Part shown: in pieces, positions 11,611 to 21,691 of the stretch
How positions within the stretch are numbered: position 1 is the stretch's first letter
How the letters are laid out: every line of letters begins with the position of its first letter
NCBI GenBank assembly: GCA_020845455.1
Contig: JADLFO010000045.1
Span: 1 to 35,084, forward strand
Direction: 5' to 3'
DNA length: 35,084 nt
From: Caldilineaceae bacterium
Lineage (GTDB): Bacteria; Chloroflexota; Anaerolineae; Caldilineales; Caldilineaceae
Position numbers and translations under genes: made by a program
Notes under the pieces: generated by a model
What the model was told of the DNA's origin: nothing
Database searches by the model: none
The model's input: the letters and a program-made list of their open reading frames with translations, nothing else

Positions 11611-13392
11611 ATGAGTTGGAAGACGCAGGGACAGCAGGCAATCCACACAGCGGGCGCGGCGCTGGCGCAGGCCTGGCAGCAACTGCTCTGCAGCCTGCTG
11701 AACACGCGCCGCCGTCTGCTGCGCCGCCGCTGGGCCGATTACGCCGTGATCGTCTTGGAGCACGCGATAGCCGAGCGCGCCCCGGATTCCCCTTGGTGGT
11801 ATGCCTATCTGCCCGGCGTGAAACTGCCGATCAGCCTGGAAACCCTGCACGACGCGCTGCGGCGCATGGCCGACGACCCCGACCTCAAGGGCGTGGTGCT
11901 GCTGCTCAAAGGCGCAGAATTGAGCCTGGCCCAAGCGCAAAGCCTGGCCTCGCTTCTGCGCCGTTTTCGAGCGGGGGGCGGCGCAGCCAAACAGGTCGTC
12001 GTCCATCTGGAACAAGCCAACGCCGCCGCCTATGTGGTGGCCTGCGCCGCCGACCGCATCACGCTGCCGCCGCTTGCCACTTGGGATGTGCTGGGGCTGC
12101 GCGTGGCCCCCACCTATTGGAAAGAGACGCTGGCCCGCGCCGGGATCGCGTTTGAGGCGATCCAGATCGCGCCGTGGAAGACCGCGGCCAACACCCTCAC
12201 GCGCCGCGAGATGAGCGAGGCCGAGCGGGAACAATATGGCTGGCTGCTCGACAGCTTGGCAGAGGACATCGTGGCCGCAGTCGTGCAGGGGCGCGGGCTG
12301 GCCGCGGCGCAGGTGTCCGCGCTGATCGACCAGGCCCCGCTTAGCGCCGACGCCGCGCTGGCGGGTGGGCTGGTCGACGCCATCGCCTATGAAGATGAAC
12401 TGCCGGCGCTGCTCGGCGCACCCGGCAGCCCCGCCACGCTCAAACCCTATACCCAGCTACGCGGGCTGCTGCTGCGCCGCCCGAGCCGCCGAGCGGGGCG
12501 CAGCGTGGGCGTGCTGAGCCTGCAAGGTTCGATCGTCGTGGGCGACAGCCGTTCGTTTCCCGTGCCGCTGCCCCTCTTGGGTGAGCGGATGATGGGCAGC
12601 CACACGGTCGAACAGGCGATCCGCGCCGCGCGCAAACGCGCCGACCTGGCCGCGGTGGTCGTGCATGTGGATTCGGGCGGCGGGTCGGCGCTGGCCAGCG
12701 ACCTGATCTGGCGTGAACTGCACCTGCTCGACCAGGAAAAACCGGTCGTCGTCTACATGGGCAATGTGGCGGCCAGCGGCGGCTATTATATCGCTACGCC
12801 GGGGCGCAAGATCGTGGCCCAGCCCGCCACGCTCACCGGCAGCATCGGCGTGGTGATCACCAAGCCGGTGACTGAGGCGCTGCGCGCCAAGGTTGGGGCC
12901 AAGCGTGAGGTGCTGCGCCGCGGCGAGCATGCCGATATCCTGACCGACGACCGGCCTTGGACGGCGGCGCAGCGCGCCACGCTAGAGCAAAGCGTCGCCT
13001 ATATTTATGAGCGCTTCAAGACCGTGGTGGCGCAGGGGCGCAACCTGCCCTTGGCCGAGTTGGACCCGATCTGCCAAGGCCGCGTCTGGACGGGCAAACA
13101 GGCGTTGCGCCATGGGCTGGTGGACGAACTGGGCGACTTTCAGCTTGCGCTGGCGCTGGCCTGCCGCGCCGCCGGCCTGCCCGACGACGGCACGGTGGCG
13201 ACGCGGCGCATCACGCCGCCCCCTACGCGGTTGCCAGCCGAAGCGGCGCATGCCGCGCAGACCTTGGCCCGGTCTGGCAGCCGCGGCGCGGCAAACGCAT
13301 GGATCACGGCGCTGGTGCAGGGCGATTGGTCGCGGCTGCTGGGCCGCGAGCGCATTTGGCTGATCGCGCCCGACCTGCCCTGGGTGGAATAG
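11611..13392 (+). CDS. sppA: Signal peptide peptidase SppA, 67-kDa type
   Basis: Serine-lysine protease of family S49 that degrades cleaved signal peptides. The 593-residue length and two tandem S49 domains (about 45-260 and 300-530) match the long E. coli-type enzyme. The general base is Lys190 in APWKTAANTLTRREMSEAER (N-terminal domain) and the nucleophile is Ser389 in GNVAASGGYYIA (C-terminal domain); VDSGGGSA at 354-361 and LTGSIGVV follow the family pattern. Near the N-terminus LLCSLLNTRRRLLRRR (25-40) is a short hydrophobic plus basic stretch, but a clear transmembrane anchor is lacking, which is unusual for long SppA. GAGGGA lies before the ATG. Divergent from ald. Confidence 0.93.
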   Translation: MSWKTQGQQAIHTAGAALAQAWQQLLCSLLNTRRRLLRRRWADYAVIVLEHAIAERAPDSPWWYAYLPGVKLPISLETLHDALRRMADDPDLKGVVLLLKGAELSLAQAQSLASLLRRFRAGGGAAKQVVVHLEQANAAAYVVACAADRITLPPLATWDVLGLRVAPTYWKETLARAGIAFEAIQIAPWKTAANTLTRREMSEAEREQYGWLLDSLAEDIVAAVVQGRGLAAAQVSALIDQAPLSADAALAGGLVDAIAYEDELPALLGAPGSPATLKPYTQLRGLLLRRPSRRAGRSVGVLSLQGSIVVGDSRSFPVPLPLLGERMMGSHTVEQAIRAARKRADLAAVVVHVDSGGGSALASDLIWRELHLLDQEKPVVVYMGNVAASGGYYIATPGRKIVAQPATLTGSIGVVITKPVTEALRAKVGAKREVLRRGEHADILTDDRPWTAAQRATLEQSVAYIYERFKTVVAQGRNLPLAELDPICQGRVWTGKQALRHGLVDELGDFQLALALACRAAGLPDDGTVATRRITPPPTRLPAEAAHAAQTLARSGSRGAANAWITALVQGDWSRLLGRERIWLIAPDLPWVE

Positions 13393-13433
13393 ACTATACG
13401 CGATGCCCGTCCATCGAGGGATCAACCCCCGGC

Positions 13434-13460
13434 AAAAAACAACGCCCGCTCAAAGCGGGC
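13434..13460 (-). terminator. 'AACGCCC' hairpin repeat, copy 2; terminator-like on the minus strand
   Basis: GCCCGCT-CAA-AGCGGGC (13444-13460). On the minus strand it is followed by GTTGTTTTTT, on the plus strand only by TTCCAACC. It sits 50 bases beyond the sppA stop. As a plus-strand terminator it is weak; it matches the repeat at 8094-8110 in layout. Confidence 0.5.
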
Positions 13461-13522
13461 TTCCAACCGTAGTGGGGGTATGTAGGATGTCGCGAAAATT
13501 GACGATACAGGCCACGCTGCGC

Positions 13523-13550
13523 GTACGGACACGATATATCGTGTCCGTAC
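13523..13550. repeat. 28-bp perfect palindrome, family copy 1
   Basis: Half-site GTACGGACACGATA followed by its exact reverse complement. Related palindromes occur at 18757-18784 and 31441-31478. All three are intergenic. The element could form a hairpin in RNA or a cruciform in DNA. Confidence 0.9.
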
Positions 13551-13630
13551 AGGTAGAGAATGTGTCGTCTGTTTTGCGAGATTCCTACCTACTCCTTCTT
13601 TGATATTCAACGAGATGAGGACACCCCAAA

Positions 13631-14872
13631 ATGCTTGATGTCGCTGCCATTCGCCGCCAATTCCCGGCGCTGCAGGAAGCCTATGATGGCCGCCCTGCCA
13701 TCTTTTTTGACAACCCCGGCGGCACGCAGGCCGTGCGCCCGGTGATCGACGCCATGGTCGACTATCTGACCCGGCGCAACGCCAACACCCACGGTCTGTT
13801 TGAGACCAGCCGCCGCACCGACGATGTGATCGCCGCGGCGCGCCAGGCCGCCGCCGACCTGCTGGGCGCGACCCCACAAGAGATCGTCTTTGGCAACAAC
13901 ATGACCAGCCTCACCTTTCATCTCAGCCGCTCGCTGGGCCGCGCCCTGCGCCCCGGCGACGAGATCATTGTCACTCGGCTTGACCATGACGCCAACGTCG
14001 CGCCCTGGGTGGCGCTGGCCCGCGACCTCGGCGCATCGCTGCAGACGATCGACGTGGACTTGGAAACCTGCACGCTGGATCTGGATCACCTGCGCGAGTC
14101 GATCTCGTCGCGCACCAAGCTGGTAGCGGTGGGCTATGCCAGCAATCTCAGCGGCTCGATCAACGACGTGCAGACGATTGTGCAGTGGGCCAAGGAGGCG
14201 GGCGCGCTCACCTTTGTCGATGCCGTGCAGTTTGCGCCGCACGGGCTGATCGACGTCAAGGCGTTGGACTGTGACTTCCTGGCGTGCAGCGCCTACAAGT
14301 TTTTCGGGCCGCATGTCGGCATCCTCTATGGCAAGGCCGAGCATCTGGCGCGGCTGGATGCCTATCGCGTGCGCCCCGCGGGCAACGAAGCGCCCGACAA
14401 ATGGGAGACCGGCACCAAAAACCATGAAGGGCTGGCCGGGGTCACGGCGGCGATTGATTATCTGGCGGAGTTGGGCGCGGTCTACGGCGGCGCGTCGTTT
14501 ATGGCTCCCCGCCGAGAAAAGCTGGCCGCAGCCTGGAAACAGATTCGCGACTATGAACTGATGTTGACCGAGCGCATGCTCACCGGTTTGCAGGCGAGCA
14601 GCCGCATCCGCGTCTATGGCTTGACCGAGCGCGCCGACTGGCCGCGGCGTGTGCCGACCTTCTCGATCCGCAAGGAGGGCACGACGCCGCAGCAGTTGGC
14701 GCAAACTCTGGCGGATGCCAACATCTTTGCGTGGGACGGCAATTTCTATGCCCTGGGGCTGAGCGAAGCGCTCGGCGTAGAAGAGAGCGGCGGGCTGCTG
14801 CGCCTGGGCCTGGCGCATTACAACACGCTCGACGAGATCGACGAGTGCTTGCGCGTGCTGGAGAGCGTATAA
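13631..14872 (+). CDS. Cysteine-desulfurase-like class-V PLP enzyme (TIGR01976-type)
   Basis: Fold type I PLP enzyme related to SufS/NifS and isopenicillin-N epimerase. Seen: FFDNPGGTQAVRPVID at 25-40; NTHGLFETSRRTDD at 52-65; GNNMTSLTFHLSRSLG at 88-103 (phosphate-binding region); VDAVQFAPH at 196-204; and CSAYKFFGPHVG at 219-230 with Lys223 as the PLP lysine. The C-terminal LRLGLAHYNTLDEID is typical of the desulfurase-like subgroup. The loop where true desulfurases carry the catalytic cysteine has none; the only cysteine beyond residue 219 is Cys406 in the last helix. The real reaction is therefore uncertain and could be a lyase or aminotransferase. ATG preceded by GAGGA. The gene stands apart from Fe-S assembly genes. 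Confidence 0.85.
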   Translation: MLDVAAIRRQFPALQEAYDGRPAIFFDNPGGTQAVRPVIDAMVDYLTRRNANTHGLFETSRRTDDVIAAARQAAADLLGATPQEIVFGNNMTSLTFHLSRSLGRALRPGDEIIVTRLDHDANVAPWVALARDLGASLQTIDVDLETCTLDLDHLRESISSRTKLVAVGYASNLSGSINDVQTIVQWAKEAGALTFVDAVQFAPHGLIDVKALDCDFLACSAYKFFGPHVGILYGKAEHLARLDAYRVRPAGNEAPDKWETGTKNHEGLAGVTAAIDYLAELGAVYGGASFMAPRREKLAAAWKQIRDYELMLTERMLTGLQASSRIRVYGLTERADWPRRVPTFSIRKEGTTPQQLAQTLADANIFAWDGNFYALGLSEALGVEESGGLLRLGLAHYNTLDEIDECLRVLESV

Positions 14873-14965
14873 CCGCAAAGAGGAGAAGATAGAAAATAGC
14901 AAATGCCAACTATCCCTGCCCAGCAGGGTTCACATACGACAAGGAGAGTACATATAAGTTGACGT

Positions 14966-14985
14966 TGCCGGCAGTCGAGCCGGCA
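14966..14985 (+). other. Small hairpin in the leader of the LamG gene
   Basis: TGCCGGC-AGTCGA-GCCGGCA, a perfect 7-bp stem, about 30 bases before the start codon. No T-tract follows. It may influence mRNA stability or mark a processed leader. Confidence 0.45.
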
Positions 14986-15013
14986 TCACCGTTGTACGGG
15001 AGGAGAAACCTCA

Positions 15014-18000
15014 ATGAGACGGATTCGTGTGGTCGTTGTCTGGACGTTGGCTTGGATGTGTGTGCTGGCCTGGCGCGGGGCGGAGGCCGCGGCGCTGCCG
15101 CAGGCTGCGCCCGCCGATCCTGCGGCGGTGACCGTCAGCGGAGGGCCGCCGCAGCGCAGCACCGTGTTCGACTTCACCGGTCGCATTGCCTACCCTGCCG
15201 ATGTGCGCTTCAACCGCAATGCGGCCATGACGATTGAAGCCTGGGTTTATCCCCAAGATTACTACCCCGGCGACCCCGCGGGCTGCCAGACCTTTGTCGA
15301 ACACCAATGGGGCGCATCCTATTGGTTTGGCTACTGCACCCCAACAGCCAAACTGCGCTTCTATCGCAGCGACGGCAACTTCGTCGAAAGCAGCGCCGAA
15401 CTCAAGAAATATCGCTGGTCGCACGTCGCCGTGAGCTATGACGGAAGCACGGCGACCTTCTACCTCAACGGCGAAGCGGTGGGCAGCGCGGCGCTGGCAG
15501 CGGGCAGCTTGGTCAACCACGGTCTGTCGATCGGCGGCGCCGAGAGCAACGGGATGTACTACCGCGGCTATCTCGACGAGGTGCGTATCTGGTCGGCGGC
15601 GCGCAGCGGGGCTGAGATCCGCGACGACATGTTCCAGGAGGTGCGCTCGGGCACAGGGCTGGAAGCTGTCTTTGGCGACGGCGGGCGCAACGAGGCTTTG
15701 CAGCCTGTAGCCGGGACACCGAGCGGCGGGGTGCAGCCGGATATCTTCGGCATCCTGCCGCGTGATTTGGTCGTGCCGCGCGCCGCGGTCGACCCCAAAC
15801 TGGACGCCGATGTCAACCCGGCGCTGGAATATGCCGGGGCGGAAGAGGTGACGATCCGCTATGCCATGAGCGGCACCGGCTTTAGCAACAGCAGCGGCGG
15901 CTACAACGACCTGCGCGCCCTGCTTGTCTACACCGACACAGCGCTCTTTGTCGGCGTGCCCACCATGAACCGCGAAAGCGACATCGGCTGGACGACGGAC
16001 TCAGAGATCGCTCTGATGCTGGACACGAACATCTCCGGCGACGCGCTGGCGCAGCCCGACGACTATCAGATCCGCGTCGGCTTGAAAGGCCCTTGGGACT
16101 CGCCGGTCCCCGCCACGTTGTATGTGGGCGATGGCGCAGGCAACTGGGTCCCCTGCACCGACCCGGCCTGCCCGCAGCGCGGCGTGGATTGGGATGCTGA
16201 TTCCGACCTCAACGGCGACGATGTCAACCCCAACCAGAGCGTCGAGATCCGCATTGCCAAGAGCATGCTGGGTGAATGGACCGAGGTGGACGGGCTGGCC
16301 GTCGGCCAGGTGGACCTGGGCGCACCGCCCCAAGATTATGTAGGCCCGGTGCAGGCAGTGGAGAACGCGCCGGTCACCTGGGGCCAGGTGAGCTATGGCG
16401 AGGGCAGCGCCCAACTGCCGCAGGCGGTGATCAAGGGCAAGATCTATGCCGGACCGGATGCGACCTATCCGCCGCTGGCCGGGTATCCGATCTACTTTGG
16501 CGACATCGACTCGGTCATGTATCAGCGCATCACCGACGCCAACGGCGAGTTCTCCTTCGACGTGCGCGTGCCTGCCAACACGCAGTTGCGTTTGCAGCAC
16601 AACGGCTGCACCGCCTGCCGCTATCAGCCCGCCACCACCAGCGGCACGGGCCTGGCCCCGACTGCGACGGGCGATACCTATCTCTTCTTCCCCCCCTGCG
16701 CCGTGGGCAACACCTGCACCTATCGCGATACGCAGTTCTATATCATGCAGCCGCCGGGTGCGATCATCATCTCGCCCACCGCGCCGATGGCGCGCATGGT
16801 GCTGAACACGGCAGGCGATGTCACGCCGCCGACGACACATCTCTTAGTGGGTGAAAACCTGCACGACTTGACCAAAGTCTATCTTTCGCCCAACACTGAT
16901 GTGACCGACTTCGCCCAGTTCGCACTCTATGAGACGCAGGTCATCAGCCGCAGCCGCGATATGAAGAGCATGATGGTGCAGATCCCGGCGCTGCCCAGGA
17001 GCGTGCCCAAGCAGAACGGCGGCCCCACAGTCAGCACCTTAGGAAGCAACTGGCGATGGGTCGTGGAAGATGGTTGGCAGCGGCCTGTCAACATCAACGG
17101 CTACAGCGCGTCGGCGGCCTTCAAGCTGCGCGCGCCCGAATACCCCTCGATCTTCGGCTTTGGCTTCAAGAACGAGGATGAGAGCGCCTCGCTCGACCAG
17201 TTCCTGGCGGTCTATGGCGACAACGCCTATATCTGTGTGGGCGCGTTTGGGCTGTGCCTCACCCACCTCCCCGACCCGCTGTATTGGGCGATCTGGTATC
17301 CGGCCTTTAAGATCTGGGTCAACTCCAGCGGGGGAAGCTGCGTGGGCATGTCGTCGACCAGCCTGCTCTTCTATCGCGGCGGCCTGAACATCGCCAACTT
17401 CAGCAGCGACGCCTTTTTCCCGGCGGGCATCAAGGACCGCGGCGCGCCCGCCAAGTGGAATTACGACTCGATCAGCAAGGTGACCGGCCCGCCTGAGCCG
17501 GGGAACTTGTGGGCGGAGATCCGCATGAACCACGGCGTGCAGACCACCAGCGAGTTCTTGTATGAAGCGGTGAACCAACTCAACGGCTTTGACGGCGACC
17601 CGGAGCAACGGCTCTACACCGTCCGCGCCGGGCCGACCAGCTTTATCGCCAGCATGATGAAGACGAGCGGCGGCCATGCGGTCACGCCCTATGCCACCGA
17701 CGGCAACCGCATCCACATCTATGACAACAACTACCCGCTGGCGCTCGGCAAATACATCGACGTGGACACCGCGGCCAACACCTACAGCAGTTCTACGTCC
17801 TTCAGCGGCACGGGGCTGTTCGCCATTCCCATCGACGTCTGGCAGGGCGATCATACGATGCCGCTCGACCTGCCGCAGATCGCCATGAATCTGGTCTTTG
17901 GCAGCGCCGACGGGTTGTACAGCACGCCCGACGGAAAACGCTGGGGCTGGCAGCCGGACGGAACCTTTGTCGAGGAGATCCCGGGGGCGACGCCCTTTGT

Positions 18001-18685
18001 CCCCATGGGGTCCGAGACCAATACACACAACATGCCGCTCTTCGTGCCGTTCACAGCCACCGTCGTCTCCAACATCCAGGTCAACACCAAAGGCGGAGAC
18101 TATCTCTACTACACCGGCGCGGGCGGCAACGCCGCGCAGCTGCAGGTCTTCGACGCGCCCGCCGGCGACCAAGACCAAGTGGGCGTGAAGACGGCGCAGA
18201 ACCAGGTGAACGGCTTCAGCTATCAGCCGGAAAGCGCATCGGACAGCTTTGTGCCCAAGCTGGGGATGGATCTGGGCGTGCAGCAGCGCTTGATGTTCCG
18301 CTGGGCCGATCTGGCGACGCCTGGCGGCGGCAAGGTGGGCTTCAGCGCCGACCGCGATGCCAAGTCGGCGGAGTACGACAACGACACCGGCGGCGCGACC
18401 AACCACTATCTGATCGTGGACAGCTTCGACGGCGCGGCGCAGCAGGGCGGCGTCTGGCGCTTTGGCCCCTTCACCGTGCCCAACGGCGCGACCCAGCGCA
18501 CCACAGTCGCCAATTGGCCCATCGGCTCGCAACTGCGCTCGGAACTGGACAAGGATGGGGACGGCGTTTTTGAGGAATCGACCGTCGTGCGCGGCGTCAA
18601 GTGTACCGTTCTCGACCAAGATGAGGACGGCCTGCCCGACGCCTGCGGCGACCTCTACCTGCCTACGCTGCTCAAGGCCAAGTAG
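15014..18685 (+). CDS. Large secreted LamG protein with papain-like cysteine protease signature
   Basis: 1223-residue exported, multi-domain protein. Order: signal peptide 1-25 (AEA cleavage-type end); LamG/concanavalin-type jelly roll about 49-205 (ending DEVRIWSAARSG); a CBM9/DOMON-like beta domain about 255-470 (DADVNPALEYAGAEEVTIRY); a carboxypeptidase-regulatory-like beta sandwich about 471-540 (DANGEFSFDVRVP); an unassigned beta region to about 700; then a region with SGGSCVGMSSTSLLF (Cys776), SGGHAVTPYA (His888) and IHIYDNNYP (Asp904/Asn905), the order and spacing of a papain-like triad. The C-terminus has acidic calcium-loop-like DKDGDG and DQDEDGLPDACGD and ends in LYLPTLLK, similar to short 'YLP' ends I associate with Chloroflexota exoproteins. 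Good GGAGGAG ribosome site. The protease call is my inference; the LamG call is firm. Confidence 0.85.
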   Translation: MRRIRVVVVWTLAWMCVLAWRGAEAAALPQAAPADPAAVTVSGGPPQRSTVFDFTGRIAYPADVRFNRNAAMTIEAWVYPQDYYPGDPAGCQTFVEHQWGASYWFGYCTPTAKLRFYRSDGNFVESSAELKKYRWSHVAVSYDGSTATFYLNGEAVGSAALAAGSLVNHGLSIGGAESNGMYYRGYLDEVRIWSAARSGAEIRDDMFQEVRSGTGLEAVFGDGGRNEALQPVAGTPSGGVQPDIFGILPRDLVVPRAAVDPKLDADVNPALEYAGAEEVTIRYAMSGTGFSNSSGGYNDLRALLVYTDTALFVGVPTMNRESDIGWTTDSEIALMLDTNISGDALAQPDDYQIRVGLKGPWDSPVPATLYVGDGAGNWVPCTDPACPQRGVDWDADSDLNGDDVNPNQSVEIRIAKSMLGEWTEVDGLAVGQVDLGAPPQDYVGPVQAVENAPVTWGQVSYGEGSAQLPQAVIKGKIYAGPDATYPPLAGYPIYFGDIDSVMYQRITDANGEFSFDVRVPANTQLRLQHNGCTACRYQPATTSGTGLAPTATGDTYLFFPPCAVGNTCTYRDTQFYIMQPPGAIIISPTAPMARMVLNTAGDVTPPTTHLLVGENLHDLTKVYLSPNTDVTDFAQFALYETQVISRSRDMKSMMVQIPALPRSVPKQNGGPTVSTLGSNWRWVVEDGWQRPVNINGYSASAAFKLRAPEYPSIFGFGFKNEDESASLDQFLAVYGDNAYICVGAFGLCLTHLPDPLYWAIWYPAFKIWVNSSGGSCVGMSSTSLLFYRGGLNIANFSSDAFFPAGIKDRGAPAKWNYDSISKVTGPPEPGNLWAEIRMNHGVQTTSEFLYEAVNQLNGFDGDPEQRLYTVRAGPTSFIASMMKTSGGHAVTPYATDGNRIHIYDNNYPLALGKYIDVDTAANTYSSSTSFSGTGLFAIPIDVWQGDHTMPLDLPQIAMNLVFGSADGLYSTPDGKRWGWQPDGTFVEEIPGATPFVPMGSETNTHNMPLFVPFTATVVSNIQVNTKGGDYLYYTGAGGNAAQLQVFDAPAGDQDQVGVKTAQNQVNGFSYQPESASDSFVPKLGMDLGVQQRLMFRWADLATPGGGKVGFSADRDAKSAEYDNDTGGATNHYLIVDSFDGAAQQGGVWRFGPFTVPNGATQRTTVANWPIGSQLRSELDKDGDGVFEESTVVRGVKCTVLDQDEDGLPDACGDLYLPTLLKAK

Positions 18686-18703
18686 GGAGTAGGGCAGAGA
18701 GGA

Positions 18704-18738
18704 TTCACCGCAAAGCCGCCAAGAGCGCAAAGGCCAGA
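18704..18738 (+). repeat. CGCAAAG-rich dispersed repeat, copy 3
   Basis: TTCACCGCAAAGCCGCCAAG then AGCGCAAAGGCCAGA, about 20 bases after the LamG gene stop. Together with the inverted copy at 18872-18893 it brackets palindrome copy 2. Confidence 0.8.
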
Positions 18739-18756
18739 GGAAGAGAGGGATAGGGA

Positions 18757-18784
18757 GTACGGACACGGTATACCATGTCCGTAC
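18757..18784. repeat. 28-bp near-perfect palindrome, family copy 2
   Basis: Half-site GTACGGACACGGTA facing TACCATGTCCGTAC, one mismatch. It lies in the 214-base convergent gap between the LamG gene and the acyl-CoA dehydrogenase gene. Confidence 0.9.
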
Positions 18785-18871
18785 GGGTACGGGGTCCGCA
18801 CGGGGCAGAGAGAAGAGTTCGCGGCGCTGCCTCTGCTTCTGCACCCCACTCCCTACCCCCTACTCCCTTCT

Positions 18872-18893
18872 CCTTTGCGCTCTTTGCGGTTTA
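18872..18893 (-). repeat. CGCAAAG-rich dispersed repeat, copy 4 (inverted)
   Basis: On the minus strand AAACCGCAAAGAGCGCAAAG then GA. It lies just beyond the stop codon of the acyl-CoA dehydrogenase gene and is inverted relative to copy 3. Confidence 0.75.
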
Positions 18894-18899
18894 CTTCCA

Positions 18900-20231
<1,332 letters not shown>

Positions 20232-20299
20232 CTCTCTCTCCCTGTTTCTCTATGCCAAAAACTCTGCAACGCTCCCCGATCTATCTCCCCTGCCTATCC

Positions 20300-21391
20300 C
20301 TAGGCCATCACCAGGCCATCCCAAGCCGCAAAGCCACGCCCGTTGCGCAGCCACATCTCGACCGGGTGGTCGCGCACATAGCCGTGCCCGCCCAAGATCT
20401 GCACCGCGCTGTCGGTCACCTCCAGCACCATCTTGTCGGCATAGTGCTTGGCCAGCACGGCTGAGTGAGTGGCGTCTTCACGGTGATCGAACTTGTAAGC
20501 CGCCTCCCAGCAGAGCAGCCGGGCGGCTTCCAGTTCAATGCGCATGTTCGCCAGCATAAAGGCGATGCTCTGGCGGTGGGCGATCGGCTCGCCAAAGGCC
20601 TCGCGCTCCTTGGCATAGTTCAGGGCATATTCATAGGCAGCGCGTGCCTGGCCCACGGCCATCGCCGCCAGGCTGATGCGGCTCACCGTCAGCAGCCGGT
20701 CGATGCGCAGCCCCTTCAGCCCGCCCAGCCGCGCGCTGCGCGGCACGCGCACCTGCTCAAAGGTGACGGTATAGGTTGCCAGCGCCTGCGCGCCCATCGT
20801 CGTAACCGGATCGCCGATTCGGATGCCGGGCGTATCCGCGGCGACGATAAAGGCCTGGGTCAAGTCGCCCTCGCGAGCATAGACCAGGAACCACTCCGCC
20901 TCCTGCGCCAGCGGCGCCAGGGTCTTGACGCCGTCGATCACATAAGCGTTATCTTCCTTGGCCGCTGTGGTCGCCAGCGCCGCCGGGTCAAATTGATAGA
21001 CCGGCTCGACCAGCGCCGCGCTGGCCTTGGGGAACTGCTCGTCGCAGAAGCGGGGCAGATGCTGCTCCTTCTGCTCTTTCGTCCCAAAGAGCGCGATGGG
21101 CAGGGCAAAGAGGTTGGGCGTGAGCAGGTGCAGCGCCATGCCCACATCGCCCCAGCCCAGTTCTTCAAGATAGAGCGCACTGGTCAGGGCCGAGTAGTCG
21201 CCAAAGCCGCCGTACTCGGCGTCGATGCTGCCGGGCAGCAGCCCAAGTTCCCAGCCGGTCTGGACGACATCGGGCGGCACGCTGCCCGCCGCCTCGGCGG
21301 CGCGGAAGCCGGGTCGCAGCTTCTGTGCCGCATAGCGATGAACCGTGTCCACCAACATCCTCTGTTCGGAAGTCAGATCAAACGAGTACAT
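20300..21391 (-). CDS. Acyl-CoA dehydrogenase with Asp at the catalytic Glu position
   Basis: Second ACAD of the pair, first in transcription. The fold is supported by FDLTSEQRMLVDTVHRYAAQ at the N-terminus, AEYGGFGDYSALTSALYLEELG, the beta-domain region with VIDGVKTLAPLA, the C-terminal helical domain with AYEYALNYAKEREAFGEPIA, and ILGGHGYVRDHPVEMWLRN. The protein stops at RGFAAWDGLVMA, so the position where related enzymes carry Glu in an EG motif is Asp358, and the protein ends five residues later. The TMGAQALATYTV region is also less like the usual LGxRG/S motif. Start set at the ATG of MYSFDLTSEQ because GGAGAGGA lies a few bases upstream; the frame stays open for 12 more codons to a TTG. 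363 aa. Activity may be altered or lost. Confidence 0.9.
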   Translation of the reverse strand: MYSFDLTSEQRMLVDTVHRYAAQKLRPGFRAAEAAGSVPPDVVQTGWELGLLPGSIDAEYGGFGDYSALTSALYLEELGWGDVGMALHLLTPNLFALPIALFGTKEQKEQHLPRFCDEQFPKASAALVEPVYQFDPAALATTAAKEDNAYVIDGVKTLAPLAQEAEWFLVYAREGDLTQAFIVAADTPGIRIGDPVTTMGAQALATYTVTFEQVRVPRSARLGGLKGLRIDRLLTVSRISLAAMAVGQARAAYEYALNYAKEREAFGEPIAHRQSIAFMLANMRIELEAARLLCWEAAYKFDHREDATHSAVLAKHYADKMVLEVTDSAVQILGGHGYVRDHPVEMWLRNGRGFAAWDGLVMA

Positions 21392-21604
21392 AGTCCTCTC
21401 CGGGGTTCTGTGTAGAAGCGCAGACAACGTATCGACAAAAACTCGCCTATCGGCGAGAGAGGGAGCTTGAGGCCGCTCTATGCTTTTACAGCCAGTCTAT
21501 TGCCGTGGGGTTTTGCCATGGTTTTCGGGGCGTTGGGCGGCAGCGTTTGATGGGCCTATTCCATGTCTTTATGCTCGTATTTCATGCCCATGGCGCGATT
21601 GGGG

Positions 21605-21610
21605 TACAAT
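21605..21610 (+). promoter_or_regulatory. Possible -10 box upstream of the chorismate-mutase-like gene
   Basis: TACAAT, 82 bases before the ATG at 21692. The best -35 candidate, TTCATG, lies 18 bases upstream and is weak. The gap 21392-21691 is divergent between the ACAD pair and the polysaccharide block and needs promoters both ways. Confidence 0.4.
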
Positions 21611-21691
21611 GTGCCCAATTCGTCTCCGACCCGATTGGCCCGGCCTGACTGTCCGATTTAGGGCCAAGCATCTAGGATCAAGCCGTCACCT

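Noticed and set aside
13422..13877. Minus-strand frame spanning palindrome copy 1
   Set aside because: Its apparent conserved peptide (VRTRYIVSVR) is just translation of the palindrome and recurs in another shadow frame at copy 2.
13607..14902. 431-codon minus-strand frame opposite the PLP enzyme gene
   Set aside because: High-GC antisense frame; the plus strand has full family motifs and a ribosome site.
17039..18844. 601-codon minus-strand frame opposite the LamG gene
   Set aside because: Long only because stops are rare in this GC-rich antisense frame; it starts inside intergenic repeats and lacks any recognisable motif.
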